From Puniceicoccaceae bacterium (GTDB taxonomy: Bacteria > Verrucomicrobiota > Verrucomicrobiia > Opitutales > Coraliomargaritaceae), in assembly GCA_002729725.1 (NCBI GenBank), contig PBYS01000079.1:52200-116199 (forward strand): a DNA stretch of 64,000 nucleotides, in the 5' to 3' direction. Each line of letters begins with the position of its first letter. Position 1 is the stretch's first letter. The notes under the pieces were generated by a model. The model was not told the origin of the DNA, did no database searches, and was given only the letters and a program-made list of their open reading frames with translations. Made by a program: the position numbers and the translations under genes. Shown one piece after another: positions 1 to 9,165 of the stretch.

Positions 1-2
1 AC

Positions 3-1280
3 CGCAAGATCGGTGACATCCTCGAGAAACAAGATTACTTATACACCCTGATCGTAAAACACCCCGACGGACGCATCGAAAATCGCGTGATCGGCTCCAT
101 TGTCGACTTTCTGCTAGGCTGCGACGCCCCTAGCGCAGTCATCGATCGCATGGCACATGCCGATACAAAAATCGTATCGCTCACCATCACCGAGGGCGGC
201 TATAATTTCAACGCTGCCACGGGGGAGTTCGACTGCATGAATCCCGCCGTCAAGCACGACATCGCCAACCCAGGGCACCCACAAACCGTCTTCGGCTTCT
301 TAACTGCTGCGCTGAAACAACGTCGCGCGGCTGGCCTGCCCGCATTCACAATTCAGTCCTGCGACAATATCCAGCACAATGGTAACATGGCCCGCAAGGT
401 GATGCTCGCATTTGCACAGGAACAAGATGCCGACTTAGCCGAATGGATCGCCACTGAAGTAAAATTCCCTAACGCCATGGTCGACCGCATCACTCCTGTC
501 ACCACGGCAGACGAAATCCGATACCTAGAAAGCGAACTTGAGCTAAAAGACGAATGGCCCGTCACCTGCGAGCCCTTCATCCAGTGGGTAATCGAAGATA
601 GCTTCAGCAATGGTCGTCCCTCTTGGGAAAGCGTGGGCGCACAATTCGCGCCCGACGTGACCCCTTACGAGACCATGAAGATCCGCCTACTCAACGCAGG
701 GCACTCAGTACTCGGCTTACTAGGCTCACTTCACGGCCACCCGACCATCGATGTATGCGTCGCGGACACACTCTTTGCTACCTACCTGCGCCGCTTTATG
801 GACTTCGAAGTCACGCCCGTGCTCGAGCCTGTCGAAGGCATTGAGCTCGACGATTACAAAGACTGCCTGATCGAACGCTTCGGCAACCCCAACATTAAGG
901 ATAATCTCGCTCGCATCTGTCTCGAAAGCTCCTCCAAGTTGCCCAAGTTCCTGATTGCCACCATCCGCGAAAACCTCGCTAACGGTGGCAGTATCGAATA
1001 CGCCACCCTAGTCATCGCTGCATGGTGCTACTACAGTGACAAGGGCGTCAACCAACACGGAGAGCAACTCGACATCGTCGATGCAATGAAGGCCGAGCTA
1101 CACCAAGCTGCCGCCGCCACCGCGCGCGACCCACTCGCCTTTTTAAAGGTCGAACCGGTCTTCGGCGATCTAGTGTACAACAAAACATTTACCCATACTT
1201 ATACCACGATGATTCAAGCGATCTATGAAAATCCAAAGATCGGCCAACACATGCAAGCCGTCCTATTCGGACGGGAATAA
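3..1280 (+). CDS. Mannitol 2-dehydrogenase family protein, 5' end outside the window
   Basis: NAD-dependent long-chain polyol dehydrogenase that interconverts mannitol and fructose, or a close hexuronate equivalent such as fructuronate reductase. The reading frame is open from base 3 with no start, so the N-terminal Rossmann part lies upstream. Family landmarks seen are VIGSIVDFLLG, SLTITEGGYNF, SCDNIQHNGN and FPNAMVDRITPVTT. The C-terminal helical domain has the KDNLARICLESSSKLPKF stretch, which matches the lysine/asparagine region of the active site, and ends VLFGRE. About 425 residues are present and the family is usually 480-500, so only a short N-terminal piece is missing. Sorbitol or arabinitol cannot be excluded as substrate. 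The gene is followed by a large hairpin and then by leuA's own promoter, so it is probably not cotranscribed with leuA. Confidence 0.88.
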   Translation, partial: RKIGDILEKQDYLYTLIVKHPDGRIENRVIGSIVDFLLGCDAPSAVIDRMAHADTKIVSLTITEGGYNFNAATGEFDCMNPAVKHDIANPGHPQTVFGFLTAALKQRRAAGLPAFTIQSCDNIQHNGNMARKVMLAFAQEQDADLAEWIATEVKFPNAMVDRITPVTTADEIRYLESELELKDEWPVTCEPFIQWVIEDSFSNGRPSWESVGAQFAPDVTPYETMKIRLLNAGHSVLGLLGSLHGHPTIDVCVADTLFATYLRRFMDFEVTPVLEPVEGIELDDYKDCLIERFGNPNIKDNLARICLESSSKLPKFLIATIRENLANGGSIEYATLVIAAWCYYSDKGVNQHGEQLDIVDAMKAELHQAAAATARDPLAFLKVEPVFGDLVYNKTFTHTYTTMIQAIYENPKIGQHMQAVLFGRE

Positions 1281-1297
1281 GGGCTCATAACAGGCCC

Positions 1298-1355
1298 GCG
1301 AAGGCAGGGATCTTCAGCGGGGGCAAGCGCCTCCGCTGAAGTGACCTGCCTTCGC
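1298..1355. repeat. 58-nt palindrome downstream of the mannitol dehydrogenase gene
   Basis: The outer arms GCGAAGGCAGG (1298-1308) and CCTGCCTTCGC (1345-1355) are perfectly complementary. The inner arms CTTCAGCGG and CCGCTGAAG pair inside them. There is no T-run on either side, so it is more likely a REP-like palindromic repeat or an mRNA 3'-end stabiliser than a classic intrinsic terminator. It begins 18 nt after the stop codon. Confidence 0.6.
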
Positions 1356-1400
1356 AAAACTTGTATGAGATCGCGTAATTGCTAAAAGTACAGCCCACTC

Positions 1401-1429
1401 TTGACAGCCTCAGGCTAGCGATAGACGAT
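1401..1429 (+). promoter_or_regulatory. Candidate sigma-70 promoter of the leu leader
   Basis: A perfect -35 hexamer TTGACA (1401-1406) is followed after 17 bp by GACGAT (1424-1429) as a weak -10. Transcription would begin near 1436, just ahead of the leucine-rich leader ORF. Inferred from sequence only. Confidence 0.5.
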
Positions 1430-1444
1430 GTGAATCGAATGCAA

Positions 1445-1510
1445 ATGACGACCCACAGAAATAGTCTCCTCATGGGAGCACTTCTAATTCTACTCCCACT
1501 ACTCCCCTAG
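1445..1510 (+). CDS. leuL: Leucine-rich leader peptide (leu attenuator)
   Basis: A 21-codon ORF runs from ATG 1445 to TAG 1508-1510. In-frame ATGs also lie at 1439 and 1472. Eight of the 21 residues are leucine; the C-terminal half reads MGALLILLPLLP and uses CTC, CTA and CTT codons. It sits between a TTGACA promoter and a hairpin-plus-T-run, about 150 nt ahead of leuA. That is the layout of a ribosome-mediated attenuator, in which stalling at leucine codons when Leu-tRNA is scarce lets transcription enter leuA. No Shine-Dalgarno is visible, and because the likely transcription start is only a few bases upstream the peptide could be translated from a nearly leaderless mRNA. The function is inferred from arrangement and codon content. 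Confidence 0.7.
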   Translation: MTTHRNSLLMGALLILLPLLP

Positions 1511-1585
1511 GGGGATTAGATTGACTCGTCTGCGGGCAGAAAGCCCGTATTTAAAATTCTTAGGAACTTCGCGTTCCACTCTGGT

Positions 1586-1617
1586 AAGCGTTCGACATAA
1601 ACGCTTCCGTTTTATTT
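1586..1617 (+). terminator. Intrinsic terminator of the leu attenuator
   Basis: The stem AAGCGTT (1586-1592) / AACGCTT (1600-1606) has a 7-nt loop and is followed by CCGTTTTATTT. Two smaller hairpins precede it: CGGGC/GCCCG at 1533-1547 and GGAAC/GTTCC at 1563-1577. The terminator lies between the leucine-rich leader ORF and leuA. I could not resolve a convincing antiterminator pairing by eye. Confidence 0.65.
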
Positions 1618-1658
1618 AAAACTGCATTCTATTTCGTATTTATTTAGCAAGGAGCCTC

Positions 1659-3344
1659 ATGCAAACTGGCAAGATCACAAAATATACTCCCTTTCAACAA
1701 ATTGATTTACCGGACCGTCAATGGCCGAGTAAAACAATTACGCACGCCCCCATATGGGCCAGTGTGGACCTGCGCGACGGCAATCAAGCACTCGCCACAC
1801 CAATGAATGTGGATGAGAAACTCGAGATGTTTGAGCTCTTGGTGAGGATCGGCTTTAAAGAGATCGAAGTCGGCTTCCCCTCTGCGAGCGACACGGAGTT
1901 TAACTTCATCCGCCGCTTGGTGGACGAAAAGCGCATCCCCGAAGATGTAACTTTGCAGGTGTTGGTACAAGCGCGTGAGCACTTAATCCGCCGCACTTTC
2001 GAAAGCTTGCAGGGCGTCTCCAAGGCAATCGTCCATTTGTATAATTCAACTTCGCCCGTGCAGCGCCGCGTAACCTTTAATAAATCAAAGGAAGAGATTA
2101 AAGCGATTGCGATTGAAGGTACTCGCTTGGTAAAGAGCTTGGTCGAAACGATTCCAGGCACACAGATCCGCTTTCAGTATTCCCCCGAGAGCTTCTCTGA
2201 CACCGAGGTCGACTACGCTTTAGAAGTCTGCGAAGCCGTCATGGCGGAATGGCAACCAACGGAGGACGATAAGATCATTCTTAATTTGCCCGCCACAGTC
2301 GAAGTGGCGACACCCAACATGCATGCGGACCAAATTGAATGGTTCTGTCGGCACTTGAAGGAGCGCAATAAGGCGATAATCAGCTTACACACCCATAACG
2401 ATCGTGGTACCGGCGTCGCTGCGACGGAGCTCGGCTTATTGGCTGGAGCTGATCGGGTCGAAGGCACCCTCTTCGGCAACGGCGAGCGCACAGGCAACTT
2501 GGATATCGTAACGGTGGCCTTAAACCTCTACACACAAGGTGTCGATCCATTGCTCGACTTCTCTCAATTGGAGCACATTCGCTCGGTCTATGAACGCATC
2601 ACTCGCATGACCGTACACGACCGCCATCCTTACGCAGGTGACTTAGTCTTTACCGCATTTTCTGGCTCACACCAAGATGCGATCAAGAAGGGCATGGACT
2701 TGCGCGCCACCACAGATACGGACGGCATTCGCTGGGAGGTGCCCTACTTGGCGATCGACCCCGCAGACATCGGACGCGATTACGAAGCGATCATTCGCAT
2801 CAATAGCCAAAGCGGTAAAGGAGGTGTCGCCTACATTTTGGAGCGCGACTTTGGACTCGAATTGCCAAAAGCAATGCACCCCGACGTGGGCTTGACCATC
2901 AACAATCAAGCTGACCAAGGCAGCCGCGAACTCGCGCCACAAGAAGTGCACGAGGTCTTTATGCAGCAGTATGTGAATCTTAGCACCCCCTTGCAATTAC
3001 TCTCCATCGAACGCGAAGACTTCACCAAAACGGGCGAGGTCAAAGTCGAAGCCGACATCTGCATCGATGGCGAAAAAATGTTAGTCACGGGCACCGGCAA
3101 CGGACCGATTAGCGCATTCGTAAATGCACTCCACTTGAAGGGGCGCAAAGACTTCAAACTCATCGACTATCGTCAGCACTCGATTGGTGGGGGCTCCAAG
3201 ACCAAGGCGGCCGCCTACATACAGATCAAAAATGACGATGGCTCCATCAGCTTCGGCTGTGGTATCAATGCAAACATCGAGTTGGCCGGGCTTCACGCCT
3301 TAGTCAGCGCCTTCAATCGCGCACACCCAGCGCGCTCAGAATAA
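1659..3344 (+). CDS. leuA: 2-isopropylmalate synthase
   Basis: Condenses acetyl-CoA with 2-ketoisovalerate in the first committed step of leucine synthesis. At 561 residues it is the long LeuA type. The TIM-barrel N-terminal half carries the metal-binding SVDLRDGNQAL motif, the family stretches EIEVGFPSAS and STSPVQRRV, and the metal-ligand HTHNDRGTG near residue 245. The C-terminal LeuA dimer/allosteric domain (about 430-555) includes GNGPISAFVNAL and the SIGGGSKTKAAAYI glycine-rich loop, so feedback inhibition by leucine is expected. A good Shine-Dalgarno (AAGGAG) precedes ATG 1659. Expression is probably controlled by the leucine leader and terminator upstream. The gene ends inside the convergent histidine kinase gene, overlapping it by 32 nt. 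No other leu gene is adjacent. Confidence 0.96.
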   Translation: MQTGKITKYTPFQQIDLPDRQWPSKTITHAPIWASVDLRDGNQALATPMNVDEKLEMFELLVRIGFKEIEVGFPSASDTEFNFIRRLVDEKRIPEDVTLQVLVQAREHLIRRTFESLQGVSKAIVHLYNSTSPVQRRVTFNKSKEEIKAIAIEGTRLVKSLVETIPGTQIRFQYSPESFSDTEVDYALEVCEAVMAEWQPTEDDKIILNLPATVEVATPNMHADQIEWFCRHLKERNKAIISLHTHNDRGTGVAATELGLLAGADRVEGTLFGNGERTGNLDIVTVALNLYTQGVDPLLDFSQLEHIRSVYERITRMTVHDRHPYAGDLVFTAFSGSHQDAIKKGMDLRATTDTDGIRWEVPYLAIDPADIGRDYEAIIRINSQSGKGGVAYILERDFGLELPKAMHPDVGLTINNQADQGSRELAPQEVHEVFMQQYVNLSTPLQLLSIEREDFTKTGEVKVEADICIDGEKMLVTGTGNGPISAFVNALHLKGRKDFKLIDYRQHSIGGGSKTKAAAYIQIKNDDGSISFGCGINANIELAGLHALVSAFNRAHPARSE

Positions 3345-5781
3345 CATCACTGATCACCTGCGGCCTCAGTTTGCACTGCACCACATCGTGCATGCCGCTG
3401 AGGCGGCAGCGATCTTTGGAAATCTTTTGCTCCACAGGTCCACAGCCGATAATGAAATCCGGCTTTATACTATTAGGAGCAGCAGATACTTTCCTAGCAA
3501 GCTCCAGCGCTTCTAGTTCATCTTCCATCCAGATGAACATGATGTTGTAATGTCTACGGCGATACGAATGACCACTCAAATCATAATCTTCAGCGGCATG
3601 GGGCGTATAGCCTAATTGACGGCAAGATGCGGTGATCGCCCGTGTAGCCTCTTCTGGGCCGACCACTAGGATATCACAAGGGTGCATCCCGGCAATACGC
3701 TCCACAGGTTCGAAGGGCGACCGAGTCACCCCCTCAAGTGGAGGATGATCGGAGATTAACTTCGTGCGTACAACAAAGGCAAAAGTGGCCCCGGCTCCAG
3801 CTTCGCTCTCAACCCAGATACACCCACCCATTGCATTAACCAGTCGCTTGCAGATCACTAAGCCTAAGCCAGTACCGCCGTATTTACGAGTGGTCGATGC
3901 ATCCACTTGGCTAAATGCTTCAAACAAAACATGCTGTCTGTCTTCAGGGATACCGATCCCAGTATCTTGGACTCGAACTTCAAGGTAACCGTGCTCTGGG
4001 TGATCCAAATAACCAATCGGCTCCAACGGATCGGGACGGTGCGCGGCATCAATGTCTTCCAGTCTAACTGAGCGAACCGTGACATGGACTTCTCCCTCAT
4101 CTGTGAACTTAAGAGCATTCGACAATAAGTTTTGTACCACCTGTCGTAAACGCTCCATGTCCCCCGCCGCAAACTCAGATAACTGCTCCGAGAGCTGCAG
4201 CGAAATTTCGACATTCTTCTCAGCAGCACGCGCTTTAAACAATTTAACGCAATCTTCAAAACAAAGCAGCAAAGGAAACTCCTGCACCTCCAATTCCAGT
4301 CGCCCCGCTTCGATTTTGGAAAAATCTAGAATATCATTTACCAACAATAACAGCCCTCTCCCACTGGAATGTATCGTCTGAGCCAGATCTAATGATTCCG
4401 CCTCTAGTTCACTTTCCGTTAACAAACTAGACAAGCCGATGATAGCATTTAGAGGAGTTCGAATCTCATGCGAAATCGTAGCAATAAATTGACTCTTAAT
4501 GCGATTCCCCAACTCAGCGCGCTCCTTCGCTTGCTGCAGCTCAAGCTCTGCTTGCTTTTGATCGGTGATATCCTGCATCGTGCCCATTACCCGACCTGGA
4601 GAGCCATCCACCTCAAATTCGGTGATACGTACACTATCCTGCATCCACACATACTGCTGCTGTGCATTGCGAATCCGATAATCTACACGTAAGGAGCCGT
4701 CACCTTTCTTGTAGAAATCTTGATACAACTCGCACACACGAGAGCGATCATCTGGATGCAAGCGCTTCTCCCAAATTTCGAGCGGAGAATCTCCGGCGAC
4801 ATGTTCGACCCCGAGCAGGTGATACCAGTTCTCATCACAATTAACCTGCTTTGTTTTCAAATTCTCATCCCAGAACCCCATCCGTGCATTATTCAGAGCG
4901 AGATGAAGATTTTGTTCACTCTGCTGCATCTTCTTCTCATACAAGCGCAAGGCAGTTTCATCGATTAATAGTGATAGCGTGCCAAAGTCATCCTCTTGAT
5001 CCACCAACATACGCAAAGTGAGCAAAGTCATACTCAGCTCCTTTCCACGCGCGTCCGTCAACTCAATGGACTGATAACGCACAGCCGAATCCTCTGCATC
5101 CAAGACCTCGGAAACTAACTGATTCCATTCATCCCCCAGATCCACGGGTGGTTCAGTGCTACCTGAGCTAAAGATTTCTTGGGCACTCAAAGGTGAGAAT
5201 TCCGCCCACCGTTCGTTCACAAACAAACTACGTCCATCTCGAGCGCGCACCCAAATGCCAATCGGCAGAGCATCAAATATCTTATAAAGTAAATTTTGTC
5301 GCTGTGCCGAATGATCAACCGTGCGCTGTCGTACTCCCACGGCAAATGCGGCGACACATGCAAATGCAGCCAGTAATAAGCTAAAACCCACCATGAGAAA
5401 AATGCCGTCAAACTTAGAGAGCGACGCAAACACGCCTAACTCCATGAAAAAAGCTATGCCCCCGATCAAAAGAAGTAAGGCCAAAGATGTAATAGCACCT
5501 ACTAACTGAAATAATAAACCAGCCACAACAGCCAAACCAAGCACGAGCGGAAAGAGTAATAAGCCCCCAACAGCCCCTCCCTGAGGAAACGCCAAAGCAC
5601 TCATTAATGCCAATACCAGTAGCGTGTAAATTCCCAGCTCCATACGCCGCCCGAACAGGTTCAGGTATCCTGCCTTACGATTAGCCTTTGACTGCTTCAA
5701 CTGAGAATTCATGCGCAGCGCACACATTGCAAAGCTTATTGCCACACAGCAAGCCTTATAGGCGCTAGGCAAATCACGCAT
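3313..5781 (-). CDS. Membrane-bound hybrid histidine kinase with two PAS domains and a degenerate receiver
   Basis: 822-residue sensor kinase. Four or five hydrophobic helices occupy about residues 48-150 with short loops, so sensing is probably in the membrane or cytoplasm. A PAS domain follows (FDALPIGIWVRARDGRS), then a PAS_3-type domain (NARMGFWDE...MGTMQDITDQ). The H-box FIATISHEIRTPLNA gives phospho-acceptor His438. The HATPase domain shows the N box QNLLSNALKF, the G1 motif VQDTGIGIP and the G2 loop GGTGLGL. The last ~125 residues have a receiver fold start (CDILVVGPEEATR), but the phospho-acceptor position, in IMFIWMEDE, is not Asp, so this looks like a pseudo-receiver. No response regulator is adjacent. 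An alternative start is the ATG at residue 24 (5712). The last 32 nt overlap leuA tail to tail. Confidence 0.9.
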   Translation of the reverse strand: MRDLPSAYKACCVAISFAMCALRMNSQLKQSKANRKAGYLNLFGRRMELGIYTLLVLALMSALAFPQGGAVGGLLLFPLVLGLAVVAGLLFQLVGAITSLALLLLIGGIAFFMELGVFASLSKFDGIFLMVGFSLLLAAFACVAAFAVGVRQRTVDHSAQRQNLLYKIFDALPIGIWVRARDGRSLFVNERWAEFSPLSAQEIFSSGSTEPPVDLGDEWNQLVSEVLDAEDSAVRYQSIELTDARGKELSMTLLTLRMLVDQEDDFGTLSLLIDETALRLYEKKMQQSEQNLHLALNNARMGFWDENLKTKQVNCDENWYHLLGVEHVAGDSPLEIWEKRLHPDDRSRVCELYQDFYKKGDGSLRVDYRIRNAQQQYVWMQDSVRITEFEVDGSPGRVMGTMQDITDQKQAELELQQAKERAELGNRIKSQFIATISHEIRTPLNAIIGLSSLLTESELEAESLDLAQTIHSSGRGLLLLVNDILDFSKIEAGRLELEVQEFPLLLCFEDCVKLFKARAAEKNVEISLQLSEQLSEFAAGDMERLRQVVQNLLSNALKFTDEGEVHVTVRSVRLEDIDAAHRPDPLEPIGYLDHPEHGYLEVRVQDTGIGIPEDRQHVLFEAFSQVDASTTRKYGGTGLGLVICKRLVNAMGGCIWVESEAGAGATFAFVVRTKLISDHPPLEGVTRSPFEPVERIAGMHPCDILVVGPEEATRAITASCRQLGYTPHAAEDYDLSGHSYRRRHYNIMFIWMEDELEALELARKVSAAPNSIKPDFIIGCGPVEQKISKDRCRLSGMHDVVQCKLRPQVISDVILSALGVRD

Positions 5782-5841
5782 TGTTTACTGCCTAAACAGA
5801 CTGAACTAAACGGTCATACAGGCGATACGCCCACAACAAGA

Positions 5842-7272
5842 CTACGAATTCGCCAACACATCCAGTAAAGCGCGTAACTTCATCTCCGTCTCGCGCATTT
5901 CCTTATCCGGGTCCGAGCCTTTCACGATGCCTGCGCCCGCGTAAAGGCGAGCCAACTTGCCATCAATCAATGCCGAACGAATACCAACAATCATCTCTCC
6001 CTCATTGAGATGATTAAACCAGCCGACCACGCCCGCATAAAGCCCGCGCTGCATCTGCTCCAGCTCCGCAATGCAGGGAACCGCTTGCTCACGCGGCGAC
6101 CCGCCGACCGCAGGCGTGGGATGCATCTCTGGCAAAATATCCAGCAAATGCACCGACTCGCCGACTTCCGCCTGAATACGGGTGCGCAGGTGCTGCACAT
6201 TGGCCAGCAGCAACAATTGCGGTTGCGGCTCCGCGATACCAGTCACGCCCACCCGCTCCAAACGCCGCAAGATCGAATCTCGCACACAGATGTGCTCGTG
6301 CAAATCTTTCTCACTCTCCAGTAAGTCGCGCGCATGCTTGGCATCTTCGCCCGCGCTCTGCCCACGCGGCGCAGAGCCAGCAATCGCCTCCGTCAGCAAA
6401 TGCCCATTGCGAATCTGTAGTAAACGCTCCGGCGTAGCTCCGATAAAGCTGCGCGCATCCCCGCCGGCAAAAGAAAAAGTGAAACAGCCCGCAAAGCGCT
6501 CCCGCAGTCGATTCAAAGTGTCCAGCGGCTGCCACGGCCGATCCGCTTCCAATTCAATGCCGCGTGCCAAAACAATTTTCTCATAGCTGCCCTGCTCGAT
6601 CTCCGAAAGTGCGCGCGCCACTGCCTGCGGATACACCCCCGGTGCCAGCTCACGGCGAGACTCCACCTGTGGCAAAGAACTGCCCGCCTGCAAAGCCGAC
6701 TCGGGCAAATAATCAAAGGCCCCAAACTTGCGATAGGCCCCCCAAACACGCATGACCAAACTATCAATGTCGGTGTCGGCCTCGACCTTCAGATTGGCCA
6801 CCGCACCGTATTTCCCCTTCGAGCGCGACACTTGCCAGCGCGGCAAAAACACCGTCGCCGCCGGAAAAGACGCGCCTTCGCTGACCGAATCATCAAAGGT
6901 AAACGCGGTAAAGAAGTGCGGCCCGGTGAAGGCCTCGCTCAGGTCACCGACTGCAATGGTATTTTCCAGGACCTCCTGGGCAAAGGCCTTGACCGAGGCA
7001 AATCGCTGACTGCCATCGAAGCGCGCTTGCACCACCGCCTCCGCCGCAGCCACTGCTTCATCGTCGCTGGCTCGCTCGATATAGCAGTGCAACTCGTCTG
7101 GCTCATAGATCGACTGCAAGACCGCCAACGGCGCAATGTGCTTCACCGCCAAAGAGATACTGGCTATCTGGTAGTGTCCCTTAGCGCGTGCCGCCTCACG
7201 ACAGCCCTCTAGGAATTGACGCAGTGCACCCTCATCACGTTCAGGCAACATACTGGAGGGAATAATCTGCAT
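5842..7272 (-). CDS. menF: Isochorismate synthase
   Basis: Chorismate-utilising enzyme that makes isochorismate for menaquinone, or less likely for a siderophore. The C-terminal ADCS/isochorismate synthase domain is intact. It shows [16 protein letters not shown], the [13 protein letters not shown] core, [11 protein letters not shown], the active-site [21 protein letters not shown] and the Mg-binding [20 protein letters not shown] near the end. The N-terminal 200 residues are poorly conserved, as is usual. The first ATG is 7272 ([13 protein letters not shown]); a TTG 42 nt upstream is also in frame. No other men gene is in view, so menaquinone is the default assignment but is not proven by context. 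It lies on the same strand as the histidine kinase and 60 nt upstream of it. Confidence 0.9.
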   Translation of the reverse strand: MQIIPSSMLPERDEGALRQFLEGCREAARAKGHYQIASISLAVKHIAPLAVLQSIYEPDELHCYIERASDDEAVAAAEAVVQARFDGSQRFASVKAFAQEVLENTIAVGDLSEAFTGPHFFTAFTFDDSVSEGASFPAATVFLPRWQVSRSKGKYGAVANLKVEADTDIDSLVMRVWGAYRKFGAFDYLPESALQAGSSLPQVESRRELAPGVYPQAVARALSEIEQGSYEKIVLARGIELEADRPWQPLDTLNRLRERFAGCFTFSFAGGDARSFIGATPERLLQIRNGHLLTEAIAGSAPRGQSAGEDAKHARDLLESEKDLHEHICVRDSILRRLERVGVTGIAEPQPQLLLLANVQHLRTRIQAEVGESVHLLDILPEMHPTPAVGGSPREQAVPCIAELEQMQRGLYAGVVGWFNHLNEGEMIVGIRSALIDGKLARLYAGAGIVKGSDPDKEMRETEMKLRALLDVLANS

Positions 7273-7610
7273 TCGAGCGAGAAAAACCAAGATGCCCGAA
7301 ACCGCAACCAACAAAGCGGAGGCTTTTACTTCGGAACCGATCCCTTAAATTTGAATGCCAATAAATGTGGAGCCACACCCACCAGTATTGCAAAATGAAG
7401 CGATCATTAGCCTTCAAACATTGCCAATTGCAAATCGAATGTGGCTGCTGCATGCCGCACTAAAAGCAGTAAAAGCCCATACAACTGGACATAAAGCAGT
7501 TACGAAGCACCTCTGCATTTAACTCATGCGCTTGGCATAGCCCGTGCACATTCTGTGCGGTCCGCTCACGCCACGCCGCGTGATTATATAACCTCAAAGA
7601 GTCAGCCACT
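7273..7610. other. Gene-free spacer between divergent menF and the SDR gene
   Basis: This 338-bp divergent intergenic region presumably holds the promoters for menF (left) and the SDR gene (right). I see no convincing small ORF, RNA gene or strong palindrome. A TATATAAC stretch near 7585 could be part of the SDR promoter, but no matching -35 was found. Confidence 0.4.
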
Positions 7611-8510
7611 ATGAAGTTAAACCAAAAACCAAATCGCCCCAACCCGCTGTATATCGGAGCACGTCCGCCTTTTGATGGTAAATCAGCTGCTGGAGCAGGC
7701 GACGCAAGCGACGAACTAAATCCTCCAGCAGATCATGGAGAACAAAGCTATAAAGGCCACCAGCAATTATCAGGCTGCGTCGCACTAGTCATAGGAGGTG
7801 ACAGTGGAATCGGCAGAGCCATCGCACTTGCCTATGCACGCGAAGGAGCGGATGTCGCATTCACATACCACAAAAACCAAAGCGATGCAGAGAGCACGCA
7901 ACAACTCTTACAACAAGAGGCTGGCGTGCGAACCTGCGCCTATCAACTCGACCAAAGTAAAGCCGAACACTGCAAGCAACTGCTACAACAAGTAAACAGT
8001 GAATTCGGAAGACTGGACATTCTAGTCAACAACGCAGCGACGCAAACAACCTATCAAACTGCTGATGCAATCGATATAGAAGAATTCGAGAATACCTTTA
8101 AAATCAATGCATTCGGAACATTCTATCTGTGTAAATATGCCTTAGATATAATTCAGGAAAGTGGCTGTATTATTAACACAGCATCCATACAAAGCTTTGA
8201 TCCCTCAGCCTATTTGCTCCCTTACGCAGCGACTAAGGCGGCAATCGCGAGTATGACAAAATCGTTCGCATCATTTGCGATCCATAAAGGGATACGTGTC
8301 AACGCCGTGGCACCTGGCCCGGTATGGACACCCCTCATTCCAAATACCATGCCGGAGGATAAAATAGAAAACTTTGGCTCGAACACCCTGCTTGGAAGAC
8401 CCGCGCAGCCTTCAGAACTAGCGCACGCCTATGTATTTCTAGCGTCGCCGCAGGCCAGTTATATCACAGGGGAAATTTATCCCGTAACCGGGGGCCGCCA
8501 ACAAATCTAG
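7611..8510 (+). CDS. SDR-family oxidoreductase, general stress protein 39/YghA type
   Basis: NAD(P)-dependent short-chain dehydrogenase of 299 residues. The ~50-residue N-terminal extension (LYIGARPPFDGK...PPADHGEQSYKG) is typical of the GSP39/YghA subfamily. The Rossmann motif is IGGDSGIGRAIA, with NNAA in ILVNNAATQ, catalytic Ser in NTASIQSF and Tyr/Lys in YAATKAA. VAPGPVWTPL and YITGEIYPVTGGR close the fold. Members are often induced by osmotic or general stress and are annotated as glucose-1-dehydrogenase-like, but the true substrate is usually unknown. The neighbour downstream is a YciF-like ferritin protein, a pairing common in stress clusters. Shine-Dalgarno is weak (AAAGAG). Confidence 0.88.
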   Translation: MKLNQKPNRPNPLYIGARPPFDGKSAAGAGDASDELNPPADHGEQSYKGHQQLSGCVALVIGGDSGIGRAIALAYAREGADVAFTYHKNQSDAESTQQLLQQEAGVRTCAYQLDQSKAEHCKQLLQQVNSEFGRLDILVNNAATQTTYQTADAIDIEEFENTFKINAFGTFYLCKYALDIIQESGCIINTASIQSFDPSAYLLPYAATKAAIASMTKSFASFAIHKGIRVNAVAPGPVWTPLIPNTMPEDKIENFGSNTLLGRPAQPSELAHAYVFLASPQASYITGEIYPVTGGRQQI

Positions 8511-8602
8511 CGCAGCTGCACTCGCGTTGAATTCCCTATATTCTGCCCGGTTGGCGAGCTGCCAACCCGAAAATACAACCCAAACAAACAGAAAGAAAAA
8601 CG

Positions 8603-9106
8603 ATGATAACGACCATGAAAGACCTACTCGTGGAACAAATCCGCGATCTCTATGACGCCGAAAATCGGATCACCGCCGCGCTGCCTAAGATGGAAGCCGC
8701 CGCACACAACAATGATTTAAAACAAGCATTCCAATCGCATCTGAGCGAAACCAGAAATCAGGTCGATCGCTTAGTTGAAATAAGTAACATTCTAGGAATT
8801 TCACCTGATGGTGAAACCTGTGAAGCCACCAAAGGACTCATTCGCGAAGGTGAAGAACTCATCCCCAAGCTATCGGATCCGGATGTGGGCGATGCCGCGC
8901 TCATCGCGGCAGCTCAGCGCATCGAGCATTATGAAATCGCAAGCTATGGTTCCGCAGCCACCTTCGCCACTTGCATCGGTGAAAGTCGCATAGCGGAATT
9001 GCTGGGGCAAACTCTAGCAGAAGAAAAGGAAGCCGACAGCAAGTTGCAAAAAATCGCCAAAGGAGGCATTTTCTCATCTGGAATCAATAAAGAAGCGACT
9101 CAATAA
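8603..9106 (+). CDS. YciF/YciE-type ferritin-like stress protein (DUF892)
   Basis: 167-residue four-helix ferritin-like protein. The family opening MKDLLVEQIRDLYDAENRI is intact. The carboxylate/histidine metal ligands sit in AENRI, FQSHLSETRNQ, AAQRIEHYEIASYGSA and LAEEKEADSKL. DUF892 proteins bind a di-iron centre and are linked to osmotic and oxidative stress; the exact reaction is unclear. ATG 8603 is preceded by an A-rich AGAAAG; an alternative is the second Met four codons on. It is followed by a strong hairpin terminator at 9130, so the SDR and this gene probably form one stress unit. Confidence 0.88.
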   Translation: MITTMKDLLVEQIRDLYDAENRITAALPKMEAAAHNNDLKQAFQSHLSETRNQVDRLVEISNILGISPDGETCEATKGLIREGEELIPKLSDPDVGDAALIAAAQRIEHYEIASYGSAATFATCIGESRIAELLGQTLAEEKEADSKLQKIAKGGIFSSGINKEATQ

Positions 9107-9129
9107 GCAGCTGCAACTTGTGCACCTAA

Positions 9130-9165
9130 ATGAGCCCGTCGGCCATTGCCGACGGGCTCATTTTC
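9130..9165 (+). terminator. Intrinsic terminator after the yciF-like gene
   Basis: A perfect 14-bp stem, ATGAGCCCGTCGGC / GCCGACGGGCTCAT, has the 4-nt loop CATT and is followed by TTTCT. It ends the stress unit and lies 70 nt before the helicase start, which rules out the long N-terminal reading of the helicase. Confidence 0.88.
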
